Shown here: piece after piece, positions 55,918-64,000 of the stretch
How the letters are laid out: each line of letters starts with the position of its first letter
Numbering within the stretch: the stretch's first letter is position 1
Origin: Anaerolineaceae bacterium
GTDB lineage: Bacteria; Chloroflexota; Anaerolineae; Anaerolineales; Anaerolineaceae
Direction: 5' to 3'
Length of the DNA: 64,000 nt
NCBI GenBank assembly: GCA_020845515.1
Contig: JADLFQ010000042.1
Coordinates: 1 to 64,000, forward strand
Program-made: the position numbers and the translations under genes
Notes under the pieces: model-generated
Told to the model about the DNA's origin: nothing
Seen by the model: only the letters and a program-made list of their open reading frames with translations
The model's database searches: none

Positions 55918-57825
55918 ATGGGAAAAATCATAGGCATTGATCTTGGTACCACCAACTCTGTCGTGGCGGTGATGATGGGCGGCGAACCCGTTGTCATCCC
56001 TACCGCCGAAGGCGAACGGCTCTTACCCTCCGTTGTCGCCGTCAACAAAAACAAGGAAAGGCTGGTCGGCCGAACGGCTCGCAACCAGGCAATCACCAAT
56101 CCGGAGAATACAGTCTTCTCAATTAAGCGGTTCATGGGTCGAAAATATGATGACCCCGAGGTGTCCCACGCGCTGCCGCACATCCCCTACAGGGTCACCA
56201 AGTCTCAAAATGGCGATATCCGCGTAGTTCTGGATGAGAAGGAATATTCCGCCCCGGAAATTTCGGCCATGATTCTTTCAAAGCTCAAAGCGGATGCAGA
56301 GGCTTACCTGGGTGAGACGGTAACACAGGCGGTCATCACCGTCCCCGCTTACTTTAACGATGCACAGCGTAACGCCACCAAAGACGCAGGTAAAATCGCC
56401 GGCTTGGAAGTGCTGCGTATCATCAACGAACCTACAGCCTCCTCACTGGCTTATGGGCTGGACAAAAAGAAAAATGAGGTAATCGCTGTCTATGACTTGG
56501 GCGGCGGCACCTTTGATATTTCCATTTTAGACGTCGGTGACGGCGTCTTTCAGGTACGCTCCACCGCCGGCGACACCTACCTGGGTGGCGACGACTTCGA
56601 CCAGCGCATAATGGACTGGCTGGTGGATGAATTTAAGAAAGCCAATGGCATTGATTTGCGCAATGACCGCCAGGCGCTCCAGCGCTTGAAAGAAGCCGCC
56701 GAAAAGGCAAAGATTGAGCTTTCCAGTGTGCTGCAGACGGAAATCAACCTGCCTTATATCACCGCCGATGCGAGCGGCCCCAAACATCTGGTGATCACTC
56801 TGTCGCGCGCCAAGGTGGAGCAATTAACCAGTGATCTGGTAGAACGCACGCTTGAACCTGTCAAACGTGCCCTTGCTGATGCCAATCTCAAAACCGGCGA
56901 CATCAACGAAGTCGTTTTGGTCGGTGGAATGATACGTATGCCAGCCGTACAGGAAGCTGTGCGCAAATTATTCGGCAAGGAACCTCATAAGGGCGTCAAC
57001 CCGGATGAAGTTGTCGCCGTCGGCGCCGCCATTCAGGCTGGCGTGCTGGGCGGCGAAGTCAAAGACATTCTCCTGCTCGACGTTACCCCGCTGACGCTTT
57101 CTGTAGAAACGATGGGAGGCGTGGCCACACCGTTGATCGAGCGCAATACTACCGTACCAACACGCAAGAGCCAGATCTTCTCAACAGCCGCTGACAGTCA
57201 GACTCAAGTGGAAATCAACGTTCTACAAGGAGAGCGCCCGATGGCTTCCGACAATAAGTCACTGGGCAAGTTCACCCTGGATGGCATTCCCCCCGCCCCG
57301 CGCGGTGTGCCGCAAATTGACGTTACCTTTGATATTGATGCCAATGGCATTCTGAAGGTTACCGCACAGGATAAAGCCAGTGGGCGCAGCCAACACATCA
57401 CCATCACCGCTTCCTCCGGCTTAAGCGAAACCGAGGTCGAGCGTATGCGTAAGGAAGCCGAATTGCATGCCGATGAAGACCTCAAGCGCAAAGAACTAAT
57501 CGAAGCCCGCAACCATGCCGACAACACGATCTACAGCAGTGAGAAACTGATGAAAGATTACGGTGACAAGGTCGCTGCAGAGATGAAGACAAATATCGAG
57601 GAAAAAGCCAGCCAGTTAAAAGAACTGCTCAAAAGCGATGACCACGATGCAATTGTCCGGGCGACGGAAGAGCTTGGCCAGTTGATTCAGCAGGTCGGTG
57701 GCAGTATGTACCAGCAGCCTGGTGCCGAACACAGCAGCGAGGGTACTCCCCCACCCGACATGGGCGGTGAAGGCGGCTCTTCGGGCGGCGACGACGTAGT
57801 TGATGGAGAATTCAGGAACGCCTGA
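55918..57825 (+). CDS. dnaK: Hsp70 chaperone DnaK, operon copy
   Basis: This is a 635-residue chaperone. [21 protein letters not shown] opens the ATPase domain, [39 protein letters not shown] and [10 protein letters not shown] follow, the linker is [18 protein letters not shown], and the C-terminus is Gly-rich ending DGEFRNA. It works with GrpE and DnaJ encoded around it. Ribosome binding site AGGAGAGG. A second full copy lies at 43285; the two differ mainly in the lid and tail. Confidence 0.94.
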   Translation: MGKIIGIDLGTTNSVVAVMMGGEPVVIPTAEGERLLPSVVAVNKNKERLVGRTARNQAITNPENTVFSIKRFMGRKYDDPEVSHALPHIPYRVTKSQNGDIRVVLDEKEYSAPEISAMILSKLKADAEAYLGETVTQAVITVPAYFNDAQRNATKDAGKIAGLEVLRIINEPTASSLAYGLDKKKNEVIAVYDLGGGTFDISILDVGDGVFQVRSTAGDTYLGGDDFDQRIMDWLVDEFKKANGIDLRNDRQALQRLKEAAEKAKIELSSVLQTEINLPYITADASGPKHLVITLSRAKVEQLTSDLVERTLEPVKRALADANLKTGDINEVVLVGGMIRMPAVQEAVRKLFGKEPHKGVNPDEVVAVGAAIQAGVLGGEVKDILLLDVTPLTLSVETMGGVATPLIERNTTVPTRKSQIFSTAADSQTQVEINVLQGERPMASDNKSLGKFTLDGIPPAPRGVPQIDVTFDIDANGILKVTAQDKASGRSQHITITASSGLSETEVERMRKEAELHADEDLKRKELIEARNHADNTIYSSEKLMKDYGDKVAAEMKTNIEEKASQLKELLKSDDHDAIVRATEELGQLIQQVGGSMYQQPGAEHSSEGTPPPDMGGEGGSSGGDDVVDGEFRNA

Positions 57826-57846
57826 TTGGTAATCGTAACGATACAA

Positions 57847-57882
57847 GGAGACTTCCACACCACTTCAGGGGCGGAAGTCTCC
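57847..57882 (+). terminator. hairpin between dnaK and dnaJ, possible partial terminator
   Basis: GGAGACTTCC pairs perfectly over 10 bases with GGAAGTCTCC around a 16-base loop, followed by CTCTC rather than a T-run. It may attenuate read-through into dnaJ or stabilise the upstream message. TATAGAATATAA at ~57900 could add a local promoter. Confidence 0.55.
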
Positions 57883-57946
57883 CTCTCATGTTTACGGGTA
57901 TAGAATATAAAGCGAACTCGTTTAGAGGGGCAGGAAAAAAGGTTGC

Positions 57947-59059
57947 ATGGTTACACAACGTGATTATTATGAAGTTCTGGGGATAGGGCGCAACGCCTCA
58001 CCGGAGGACCTAAAAGGGGCTTTCCGAAATCTGGCGCGCCAGTACCACCCCGATGTTAATAAAGAACATAATGCCGAGGAACGCTTCAAGGAAATTAACG
58101 AAGCGTACGCCGTCCTATCTGACCCCGATAAACGTGCCGCTTATGACCGTTTCGGCCATGCTGGTGTAAACGGCATGGGTGGTATGCCGGATTTCACCAC
58201 AGTCAATGTTTCCGATATCTTCGAAGAAGTCTTTGGCTTTGGCACAAACCGCAGACAGCGTAAAGGTCCCCGTCGGGGCGCCGACCTGGCATATACAATT
58301 GATCTGACATTTGAAGAGGCCATCTTTGGTGTTGAGAAAGAGGTGGAAATCACACGGGATGAAACTTGCACCACCTGCAGTGGCAGCGGCGCGGAACCCG
58401 GCACCAGCCCCATCCGTTGTGCGAATTGCGGCGGGCATGGTGAAGTACAAACAATGCGGCAAACTTTTTTGGGCTCCATGGTACAGGTAACCACCTGTCC
58501 AACCTGTAACGGCAAGGGCGAGGTAATCAACACCCCCTGCAAAGTTTGCCGGGGGCGCGGTATCGAACGAAAGACAATCAAAAAAGTAGTCCAGGTGCCC
58601 GCAGGTGTTGATGGCGATATTCAAATTCGTCTGGCAGGTGAAGGGCAGCCCGGTGTAAACGGCGGGCCTAACGGCAACCTGTTCTTCAAGGTAAACGTCC
58701 GGCCTCACAAGTTCTTCCGCCGCCGCGACAACAACATCTTGATTGATTTGAGCGTCAATATTGCCCAGGCCGCGCTGGGTGCTGAGGTGGAAATTCCTAC
58801 CATGGACGGTCCCGCGAAACTCAAAATCCCTGCAGGCGTACAACCCGGTAAGGTGCTCACCATGAAAGGCAAAGGCGTTCCTTATCTGCGCGGCAATGGA
58901 CGCGGCGACCAGCTTGTCATCCTCAATATCGAGGTTCCCACCCGTCTGACAAGCGAGCAGCGCGACCTCTTTGAAAAACTCGCGCAGACCCTCGGGAGCG
59001 AGGTTTTACCCCAAGAAAAAGGCTTTATGGATCTCTTGAGGGATGTCTTCGGTGGATAG
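57947..59059 (+). CDS. dnaJ: co-chaperone DnaJ
   Basis: This is a 370-residue Hsp40. The J domain is at residues 5-70 with the HPD tripeptide (QYHPDVNKEH). A short Gly/Phe part is followed by four zinc-binding CxxCxGxG-type repeats (CTTCSGSG, CANCGGHG, CPTCNGKG, CKVCRGRG) and the C-terminal substrate-binding domains. It stimulates the DnaK ATPase and delivers substrates. It overlaps prmA by 17 bases. Confidence 0.94.
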   Translation: MVTQRDYYEVLGIGRNASPEDLKGAFRNLARQYHPDVNKEHNAEERFKEINEAYAVLSDPDKRAAYDRFGHAGVNGMGGMPDFTTVNVSDIFEEVFGFGTNRRQRKGPRRGADLAYTIDLTFEEAIFGVEKEVEITRDETCTTCSGSGAEPGTSPIRCANCGGHGEVQTMRQTFLGSMVQVTTCPTCNGKGEVINTPCKVCRGRGIERKTIKKVVQVPAGVDGDIQIRLAGEGQPGVNGGPNGNLFFKVNVRPHKFFRRRDNNILIDLSVNIAQAALGAEVEIPTMDGPAKLKIPAGVQPGKVLTMKGKGVPYLRGNGRGDQLVILNIEVPTRLTSEQRDLFEKLAQTLGSEVLPQEKGFMDLLRDVFGG

Positions 59060-59969
59060 CCCCGCGCGCTGGCTGGAAGTTTCCATGACGGTAAGCGGCG
59101 AACTGGCTGAAGCGGTCGCTGAAGTATTGGGACGGTTTGCCAATAACGGTGTGGTTATTGAGAGTGGTGTAGTCTATAAAGATGCTTCCGATGAAGGCAC
59201 ACCGGTGGATCCCGTGCGCATTTTTGGCTATTTGATTGCGGACGAAAAACTGGAAGAGACCCGCCAACGGCTCGCAGAAGCCCTGTGGCATTTAGGACAA
59301 ATTCAAGCACTGCCCGAAGTGCAATATCGCGCCATTGCAGATGAAGATTGGATGGCAGCATGGAAAAAACACTACCGGCCCATCCCCATTGGACAGCGGC
59401 TGCTCATCTTGCCCGCCTGGATCAAAAAAGAGCAAACCGGACGTATTGCCGTGCGCATTGACCCCAGCATGGCCTTCGGTACCGGTACTCATCCCACCAC
59501 GCAGTTATGTCTTGAGGTGGTCGAAGAATACACCCGACCCGGCATGGACGTCTTGGATGTGGGCTGCGGGTCAGGCATCCTCGCTATTGCGGCTCTGAAG
59601 CTCGGTGCACACCACGCCCTGGCGGTGGATACAGACCGTGCCGCAATCCGCGCCACACGCGAAAACGCTGTTGCAAATGGCGTAGAGGAAAAGATCAAGG
59701 TTGGTGTCGGCTCTGTAAGCGAGGTTCGGAACGGCGATTTCTCCCTGCGGCAGGCGCCCCTGGTGCTCGCCAACATCCTCGCTCCTGTAATTATTCGTCT
59801 CTTTGATTCTGGGTTGGCCGCCCTGGTCGAACCTGGTGGCTTGTTGGCACTCTCCGGCATTTTAGCTGAACAATCCCAGGAAGTGGAAGCAGCCGCCTCG
59901 CGTCAAGGTTTATCGTTTATAGAGCGCAAACAAAGCGGCGATTGGATTGCGTTGGTTTTTCGAAGGTAA
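59043..59969 (+). CDS. prmA: ribosomal protein L11 methyltransferase PrmA
   Basis: This is a 308-residue SAM-dependent enzyme trimethylating ribosomal protein L11. An N-terminal substrate-recognition domain is followed by MAFGTGTHPTTQLCLEVVEEY, the PrmA signature, VLDVGCGSGILAIAALKLG for SAM binding, and ANILAPVIIRL where NxxxP-type methyltransferases have their loop. The dnaJ-prmA link is common. The ATG lies within the end of dnaJ; the stop lies 5 bases from a convergent gene. Confidence 0.88.
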   Translation: MSSVDSPARWLEVSMTVSGELAEAVAEVLGRFANNGVVIESGVVYKDASDEGTPVDPVRIFGYLIADEKLEETRQRLAEALWHLGQIQALPEVQYRAIADEDWMAAWKKHYRPIPIGQRLLILPAWIKKEQTGRIAVRIDPSMAFGTGTHPTTQLCLEVVEEYTRPGMDVLDVGCGSGILAIAALKLGAHHALAVDTDRAAIRATRENAVANGVEEKIKVGVGSVSEVRNGDFSLRQAPLVLANILAPVIIRLFDSGLAALVEPGGLLALSGILAEQSQEVEAAASRQGLSFIERKQSGDWIALVFRR

Positions 59970-59974
59970 ACGGG

Positions 59975-61318
59975 CTACCAAACCCGTTCCAAGTCCGGGT
60001 TGTTGCTGGCTTTGCGTCCAACTTTTGCCATATTAACCCACTGTCCATCCACTTTAATGCGCACCACGTCCGCGGTGTAATCCGTGACAGTCGAACCATG
60101 GTTGTCAAACAACGATGAACCTACTGCGTAAATATCCACCGGAACATGCAGTTTCTCAAACTTTTGAATCTTCTCCGGGTTAAACCCGCCGGAGACAACA
60201 ATTTTAACATCCTGACAGTACTGCCGGGCGCGCTCCCGCCAGGCTGGCGGCAGATCCCAACTTTCCCATGCAGCATTTAACGCTTGCCGCACCAAAAATA
60301 CCAGGCGCGGGTTGACTCCTAAATCTAAAGCCGGGTCCCCTAAAGGTGGAACCGAAACATCCCGCAGCGAACCGCTCGTATCCAAGCGTACGCCATACAG
60401 ACGGTAGCGCTCTGCTTCTTCCAGGTTGCCGGAATCCACTAATTCACGGTAACGCTGAAACATCGAGCGGCAAACCAGCAAGGAGTCGTTGACAGAATCA
60501 TTATTGAAATCCACAAGCGCAATGCGAGGCACCTGTACCGGCAACACCTGAGCAAAAGCGCGCATCGCCTCGCAAGTATCTCCTAAAAAAGCGGCAATGG
60601 CCGCATGTGCCACCGTGCCTCCGCCTGCGCCTCCCCACCAGTCGCCCTGGGCATCGGTGGAAACAAAAGGCCCCAACGTACCGGCAAAGTCCACATTAAA
60701 TCGTTGCACGGCAATATTGTAAGCATACCCATCAGCAGCTTGCACCTCGTGCAAGTCAAAGCGCGCCGGGAAGAAGAGCATCGGTTTGCCGCGCGCCGCC
60801 TGCAGCGCCTGGTAGACATTGGTTGCCACCCGGCTGGCGCGGGTCAGGATTCCGAGTGTGGGGGTTTCGAGCAGGGCAAAGTCACGATAGCGTCCGTGTA
60901 CCCGCAAGACGGGTTGTACAGCGAGTGGGTCGCCATTGCTTTTCACCACACTACCGTCATGTACTGCCCAAACCCGCAAATGGTCTGCTGTATTGACAAA
61001 GCTCTCACCATCCCAATACCCGGTGCACTGCCGCAGCATGCTCAATGCTTTGTCTACGCCCACCACAATCGTTGTGTCGGGGCGGCGCGTAAACCATTGC
61101 ATCTCTACTTCCAAATCACCACACTCAATCCCCTCCGGCGAGATACCTTCGGGCAGATGGTTGTGCACACCCTGGTAACGGTACCCACCCGCGGCCAGTA
61201 CTTGCAGCATCAGGGCAATATTGGTGAAGTATTTGTCGGTGTACCAGCCTTTGCGCATACGCTCAAAATCAAGCTTAAAAGTTTCATCCGGCAACCGCTG
61301 TCCGTCAAAAATACTCAT
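59975..61318 (-). CDS. pncB: nicotinate phosphoribosyltransferase
   Basis: This is a 447-residue enzyme of NAD salvage joining nicotinate and PRPP. The N-terminal FKLDFERMRKGWYTDKYF, the middle GGGTVAHAAIAAFLG, LVDFNNDSVNDSL and the C-terminal VSGGFNPEKIQKFEKLHVPVDIYAVGSSLF are typical of the family barrel with its phosphate-binding loop. Substrate between nicotinate and nicotinamide is not decided by these motifs, but the family call favours nicotinate. Its promoter lies in the gap to hisE. Confidence 0.8.
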   Translation of the reverse strand: MSIFDGQRLPDETFKLDFERMRKGWYTDKYFTNIALMLQVLAAGGYRYQGVHNHLPEGISPEGIECGDLEVEMQWFTRRPDTTIVVGVDKALSMLRQCTGYWDGESFVNTADHLRVWAVHDGSVVKSNGDPLAVQPVLRVHGRYRDFALLETPTLGILTRASRVATNVYQALQAARGKPMLFFPARFDLHEVQAADGYAYNIAVQRFNVDFAGTLGPFVSTDAQGDWWGGAGGGTVAHAAIAAFLGDTCEAMRAFAQVLPVQVPRIALVDFNNDSVNDSLLVCRSMFQRYRELVDSGNLEEAERYRLYGVRLDTSGSLRDVSVPPLGDPALDLGVNPRLVFLVRQALNAAWESWDLPPAWRERARQYCQDVKIVVSGGFNPEKIQKFEKLHVPVDIYAVGSSLFDNHGSTVTDYTADVVRIKVDGQWVNMAKVGRKASNNPDLERVW

Positions 61319-61360
61319 GTGCGTCTCGCTCCCCGATTATATTGTGTCAATTATACACGA

Positions 61361-61388
61361 ATTATACTCCGCCAATATAAAAAGTCAA
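61361..61388 (-). promoter_or_regulatory. strong promoter of the nicotinate phosphoribosyltransferase gene
   Basis: On the minus strand TTGACT (61388-61383), 16 bases, then TATAAT (61366-61361). Two more TATAAT words follow at 61354-61349 and 61341-61336, with TTGACA between them, so several start sites or an AT-rich operator (GTGTATAATTGACAC) are possible. Confidence 0.68.
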
Positions 61389-61393
61389 GCGGT

Positions 61394-61669
61394 TTAGCGC
61401 CGCCGATTTTCCAACTCCGTTAGGATATCCGCGGGAGTTAAACCGCGTACCGCCAACAGCACCAGGATATGGTAGGTTAAATCTGCGAGTTCAGAGACCA
61501 GGCGCTGGTCACCCTGCCGGCCTGCCGCCAGTACAACTTCAATTGCCTCTTCACCGACCTTCTTGATGACCTCATCCTCGCCTTCAGCAGCCAGCCGCGC
61601 AGTATAGGATTCTTCCGGAGAAGCATGCAAACGCTCCTGAATGGTTGCAAACAATTCTTCAATTTCCAT
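61394..61669 (-). CDS. hisE: phosphoribosyl-ATP diphosphatase HisE
   Basis: This is a 91-residue enzyme of histidine synthesis hydrolysing PR-ATP to [34 protein letters not shown] is the family's metal-binding helix pair, and [17 protein letters not shown] follows. The ATG at 61669 has AGGAGG before it; the longer ORF is not used. It overlaps hisI by 11 bases and is the last gene of the leftward his operon. Confidence 0.92.
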   Translation of the reverse strand: MEIEELFATIQERLHASPEESYTARLAAEGEDEVIKKVGEEAIEVVLAAGRQGDQRLVSELADLTYHILVLLAVRGLTPADILTELENRRR

Positions 61670-61994
61670 CGCTGTCCTCCTGTGGCGCCGGATCAAAACA
61701 TGTGCGCGCGCCGGTATGACAAGCCGGTCCCGCCGGTTGCACGGCAATTAACAAGGTGTCTCGATCGCAATCGAGTCGCGCTTTCTTCAGAAACAAAAAA
61801 TTCCCGGAAGTCTCTCCCTTGAGCCACAAGCGCTTGCGAGAACGAGACCAGAAATGCACGCGCCCTGTTTCAAAGGTGAGCCGCAGCGCTTCAGGGTTCA
61901 TCCAGGCAAGCATCAACACCGCTCCATCCTCCACATCCTGAATTATCGCCGGAACCAACCCATTTTGATCATAGCATACTTCATCCAATTTCAT
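61659..61994 (-). CDS. hisI: phosphoribosyl-AMP cyclohydrolase HisI
   Basis: This is a 111-residue zinc enzyme opening the purine ring of [44 protein letters not shown] is the signature, followed by DCDRDTLL with metal ligands and [12 protein letters not shown] with the zinc cysteines. The ATG at 61994 follows GGAGGGG. HisI and HisE are separate proteins here, not fused. It overlaps hisF by 14 bases. Confidence 0.93.
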   Translation of the reverse strand: MKLDEVCYDQNGLVPAIIQDVEDGAVLMLAWMNPEALRLTFETGRVHFWSRSRKRLWLKGETSGNFLFLKKARLDCDRDTLLIAVQPAGPACHTGARTCFDPAPQEDSDGN

Positions 61995-62769
61995 CGCTCC
62001 CCTCCAGCCGCACCGGAACCCCCGCAGCAGCAAGATACCGTTTTACCCCCCCAACGTTTAAAACGCCATCATGGAATAAAGACGCGGCCAGCGCGGCATC
62101 TGCCTTCCCTTTCTTGAAAATGTCCACAAAATCCTGGAGGCAGCCCGCCCCACCCGAGGCAATTACCGGCGTGGAAACTGCCTCAGCGATGGCACTCGTC
62201 AAGGGCAGGTCATAACCTGCCAGAGTTCCGTCACGGTCCATACTTGTCAACAGCAATTCACCCGCGCCCAATTCCACACCACGCACAGCCCATTCAACTG
62301 CATCCAGTCCGGTGGGGGTACGCCCGCCATCAATTACCACCTCCCATCGAGCCGGGTCATTACCGGGGATAAGGCGGGCATCTATCGCCAGCACCACACA
62401 CTGTGCGCCAAAGCGCGCGGCGCCTTCACTTAACAGCTGAGGGTTACGCACTGCGGATGAATTAATACTGATCTTGTCTGCGCCCGCCAGCAAAAGGCGG
62501 CGCATATCCTCCACGCTGGCAACACCACCGCCTACCGTAAAAGGCATACGTACTTGCTCAGCCACCTTACGCACAATCTCCACGACTGTTTTCCGCCCCT
62601 CCACAGTCGCCGAAATATCCAGAAAAACCAGTTCGTCTGCGCCAGCCCGATCATAGATCGCTGCCTGTTCCACCGGGTCTCCTGCATCTCGCAGCCCCAA
62701 AAAGCGAATACCTTTCACAACCCGGCCATCGCGGGTATCAAGGCAGGGGATAATTCGTTTTGCCAGCAT
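61981..62769 (-). CDS. hisF: imidazole glycerol phosphate synthase cyclase subunit HisF
   Basis: This is a 262-residue (beta/alpha)8 barrel. [22 protein letters not shown] carries the catalytic aspartate near the start, [14 protein letters not shown] and the second catalytic aspartate in [13 protein letters not shown] follow, and VIASGGAG binds the second phosphate. It uses ammonia from HisH. The ATG at 62769 is chosen over the longer ORF by AAAGGAG. It overlaps hisA by 32 bases. Confidence 0.94.
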   Translation of the reverse strand: MLAKRIIPCLDTRDGRVVKGIRFLGLRDAGDPVEQAAIYDRAGADELVFLDISATVEGRKTVVEIVRKVAEQVRMPFTVGGGVASVEDMRRLLLAGADKISINSSAVRNPQLLSEGAARFGAQCVVLAIDARLIPGNDPARWEVVIDGGRTPTGLDAVEWAVRGVELGAGELLLTSMDRDGTLAGYDLPLTSAIAEAVSTPVIASGGAGCLQDFVDIFKKGKADAALAASLFHDGVLNVGGVKRYLAAAGVPVRLEGSDEIG

Positions 62770-63529
62770 TTTCTTCTCCTTTTGCAATCTCCAAGGCATC
62801 CTGAAGCAAGATGTGTTCTTCATAAAGTGCCCGGCCTAAAATGACACCCGCCAGCCCCAGTGTCCGTGCCTCTGTGACCTCCTCCAAACGATCAAAACCG
62901 CCGGAGGCAATCACTTGCAGGCCGCTTTGTTGTGCCAAAGCGGCAGTCTCAACCAGGTTCGCCCCGTATCCGGTGCCATCCCGAGAAATGTCCGTATAGA
63001 TTATCCAGCGCAAACCTTGTTCTGCCAGTTCTTGCGCAAGTGCCAGAGCACCGACACCGCCACCCTCAGCCCAACCACGCACCTGAACGATGCCTTTACG
63101 GGCGTCTATGCCCGCGACGATTTGTTCACCTCCCCAACGCCGCAAGCCCTCCCGCAACAGGCTGGGCTGTTCGACCAGCACTGTCCCCAAAATTACGCGG
63201 GTCACCCCCAGGTCAAAAGCAGCCTCCAAAGCTTCCTGTGAACGCAAGCCACCGCCGAATTGAACCCGCGCGCCGTACCGGGCGGCAGTGGTTACAATCC
63301 GGGCGGTTGCTTCGTGGTTGGCGTGGCTGGCTTCGCTAAAGGCGCCATCCAGATTGACAACATGCAGCCAGACAGCACCCTGCTCGCACCAGCGCCGCGC
63401 TGCCTCTTCCGGAAAAAGCGGGTAAGTGGTCTGCTGGCTGGGATCGCCGGTGCGCAAGCGCACTACCTGCCCCTGCCGCAGATCAATCGCTGGATAAATT
63501 TCAAATGTGGTTAAAGGTTTGTTTTTCAT
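62738..63529 (-). CDS. hisA: phosphoribosylformimino-5-aminoimidazole carboxamide ribotide isomerase HisA
   Basis: This is a 263-residue barrel homologous to His[16 protein letters not shown] has the general-base aspartate, [13 protein letters not shown] and [14 protein letters not shown] the second phosphate and catalytic regions, [13 protein letters not shown] the end loop. The ATG overlaps the end of hisH by one base. The C-terminal ~20 residues ([13 protein letters not shown]) extend beyond the barrel and overlap hisF. Confidence 0.93.
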   Translation of the reverse strand: MKNKPLTTFEIYPAIDLRQGQVVRLRTGDPSQQTTYPLFPEEAARRWCEQGAVWLHVVNLDGAFSEASHANHEATARIVTTAARYGARVQFGGGLRSQEALEAAFDLGVTRVILGTVLVEQPSLLREGLRRWGGEQIVAGIDARKGIVQVRGWAEGGGVGALALAQELAEQGLRWIIYTDISRDGTGYGANLVETAALAQQSGLQVIASGGFDRLEEVTEARTLGLAGVILGRALYEEHILLQDALEIAKGEENAGKTNYPLP

Positions 63530-64000
63530 TATCCAAGTTCCAAGAAGTTCGTCAAGATTTTCAGACCCACCCGCTGGCTCTTTTCAGGGTGAAACTGTAC
63601 ACCATAAAGGTTGCCGTGCTGCACCATGCTGGCAAAGTCTTGAATGTAATCTGTTTGTGCGCTGGTATCCCGCAGCTCAGCCTGACAGTAATAGGAATGG
63701 TTGAAATAGGCATACGCGCCCGCAGACAGGTTTTTTAGAAGCGCCCCGCCTCCATTTTGTGGCCAGAGTTGGTTCCAGCCAGTGTGAGGAACCTTGCCCT
63801 GCGGGGTCTCGATGAAACGCACGACACAACCCGGCAACAGACCTAATCCATCGAAGCCGCCGAACTCCTCGCTGCTCTCAAAGAAAGCCTGCATTCCCAC
63901 GCAAATCCCCAACAGCGGGTCACCGCGCGCTACGCAAGCTCGCAGCGGTTCCGCCAAACCGCGCGAGGAAAGTCCGGTGACAAACTGACCAAACGCCCCC
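63529..64000 (-). CDS. hisH: imidazole glycerol phosphate synthase glutaminase subunit HisH, 5' end missing
   Basis: This is the class I glutamine amidotransferase partner of HisF, cut by the window edge. Reading beyond the ORF track start, the frame stays open to base 64000 (GAFGQFVTGLSSRGL), so the TTG at 63957 is not the true start. LLGICVGMQAFFESSEE holds the nucleophilic cysteine and YGVQFHPEKSQ the histidine and glutamate of the triad. It is the first visible gene of the hisH-A-F-I-E operon. Confidence 0.93.
   Translation of the reverse strand, partial: GAFGQFVTGLSSRGLAEPLRACVARGDPLLGICVGMQAFFESSEEFGGFDGLGLLPGCVVRFIETPQGKVPHTGWNQLWPQNGGGALLKNLSAGAYAYFNHSYYCQAELRDTSAQTDYIQDFASMVQHGNLYGVQFHPEKSQRVGLKILTNFLELG

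Overview
The window looks like a chromosomal segment of a Chloroflexota bacterium, most likely of the Anaerolineae. This is inferred from gene content and style: moderately high GC, frequent TTG and GTG starts, Ser/Thr/Pro-rich lipoproteins, an hrcA-grpE-dnaK-dnaJ operon with a CIRCE element, a membrane-anchored protein with a phosphatase-like N-terminus and beta-propeller, and RHS proteins with Thr-Pro linkers. No rRNA, tRNA, CRISPR array or complete insertion sequence was recognised.

Region 1 (1-4590) is an RHS polymorphic-toxin locus. The 3' end of one RHS gene carries a C-terminal domain with a PD-(D/E)XK-nuclease-like signature and is followed by a probable immunity gene. AT-rich orphan genes and a lipoprotein come next. 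A second RHS core fragment follows, disrupted by short GC-rich in-frame insertions, one of which brings in a TAG stop.

Region 2 (4.6-35.2 kb) is a large surface-polysaccharide cluster. Two polytopic GT-C-like membrane proteins run leftwards. A MarR-type regulator starts a rightward run that includes a compact five-gene set (2-epimerase, N-acetyltransferase, aminotransferase, oxidoreductase, 6-dehydrogenase) fitting UDP-ManNAc(3NAc)A synthesis. After it come a Wzx-type flippase, three methyltransferase-like proteins, two CgeB-like and three GT-B glycosyltransferases, two extended SDR sugar epimerases, two asparagine-synthetase-type amidotransferases (one without the glutaminase nucleophile), a WecC-like dehydrogenase and two further polytopic membrane proteins. 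No initiating phosphoglycosyltransferase or chain-length regulator was recognised here.

Region 3 (35.2-43.1 kb) is mixed housekeeping: a PolX protein whose polymerase active site appears lost while its PHP site is kept, a lipoprotein, an alpha-glucan phosphorylase, a UPF0316 protein, and a leftward NfeD protease / ABC substrate-binding lipoprotein pair.

Region 4 (43.1-54 kb) holds a stand-alone dnaK with a promoter and palindrome unrelated to CIRCE, an NBR1-like-domain lipoprotein, a secreted protein of four ~104-residue tandem repeats behind a palindrome-rich promoter, the phosphatase-like/propeller protein, an EamA transporter, Era and a zinc-ribbon membrane protein.

Region 5 (54.1-60 kb) is the heat-shock operon hrcA-grpE-dnaK-dnaJ-prmA, with a well-formed sigma-70 promoter and a perfect CIRCE. 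Region 6 (60-64 kb) runs leftwards: a nicotinate phosphoribosyltransferase and the histidine genes hisH-hisA-hisF-hisI-hisE, with hisH cut by the window edge.
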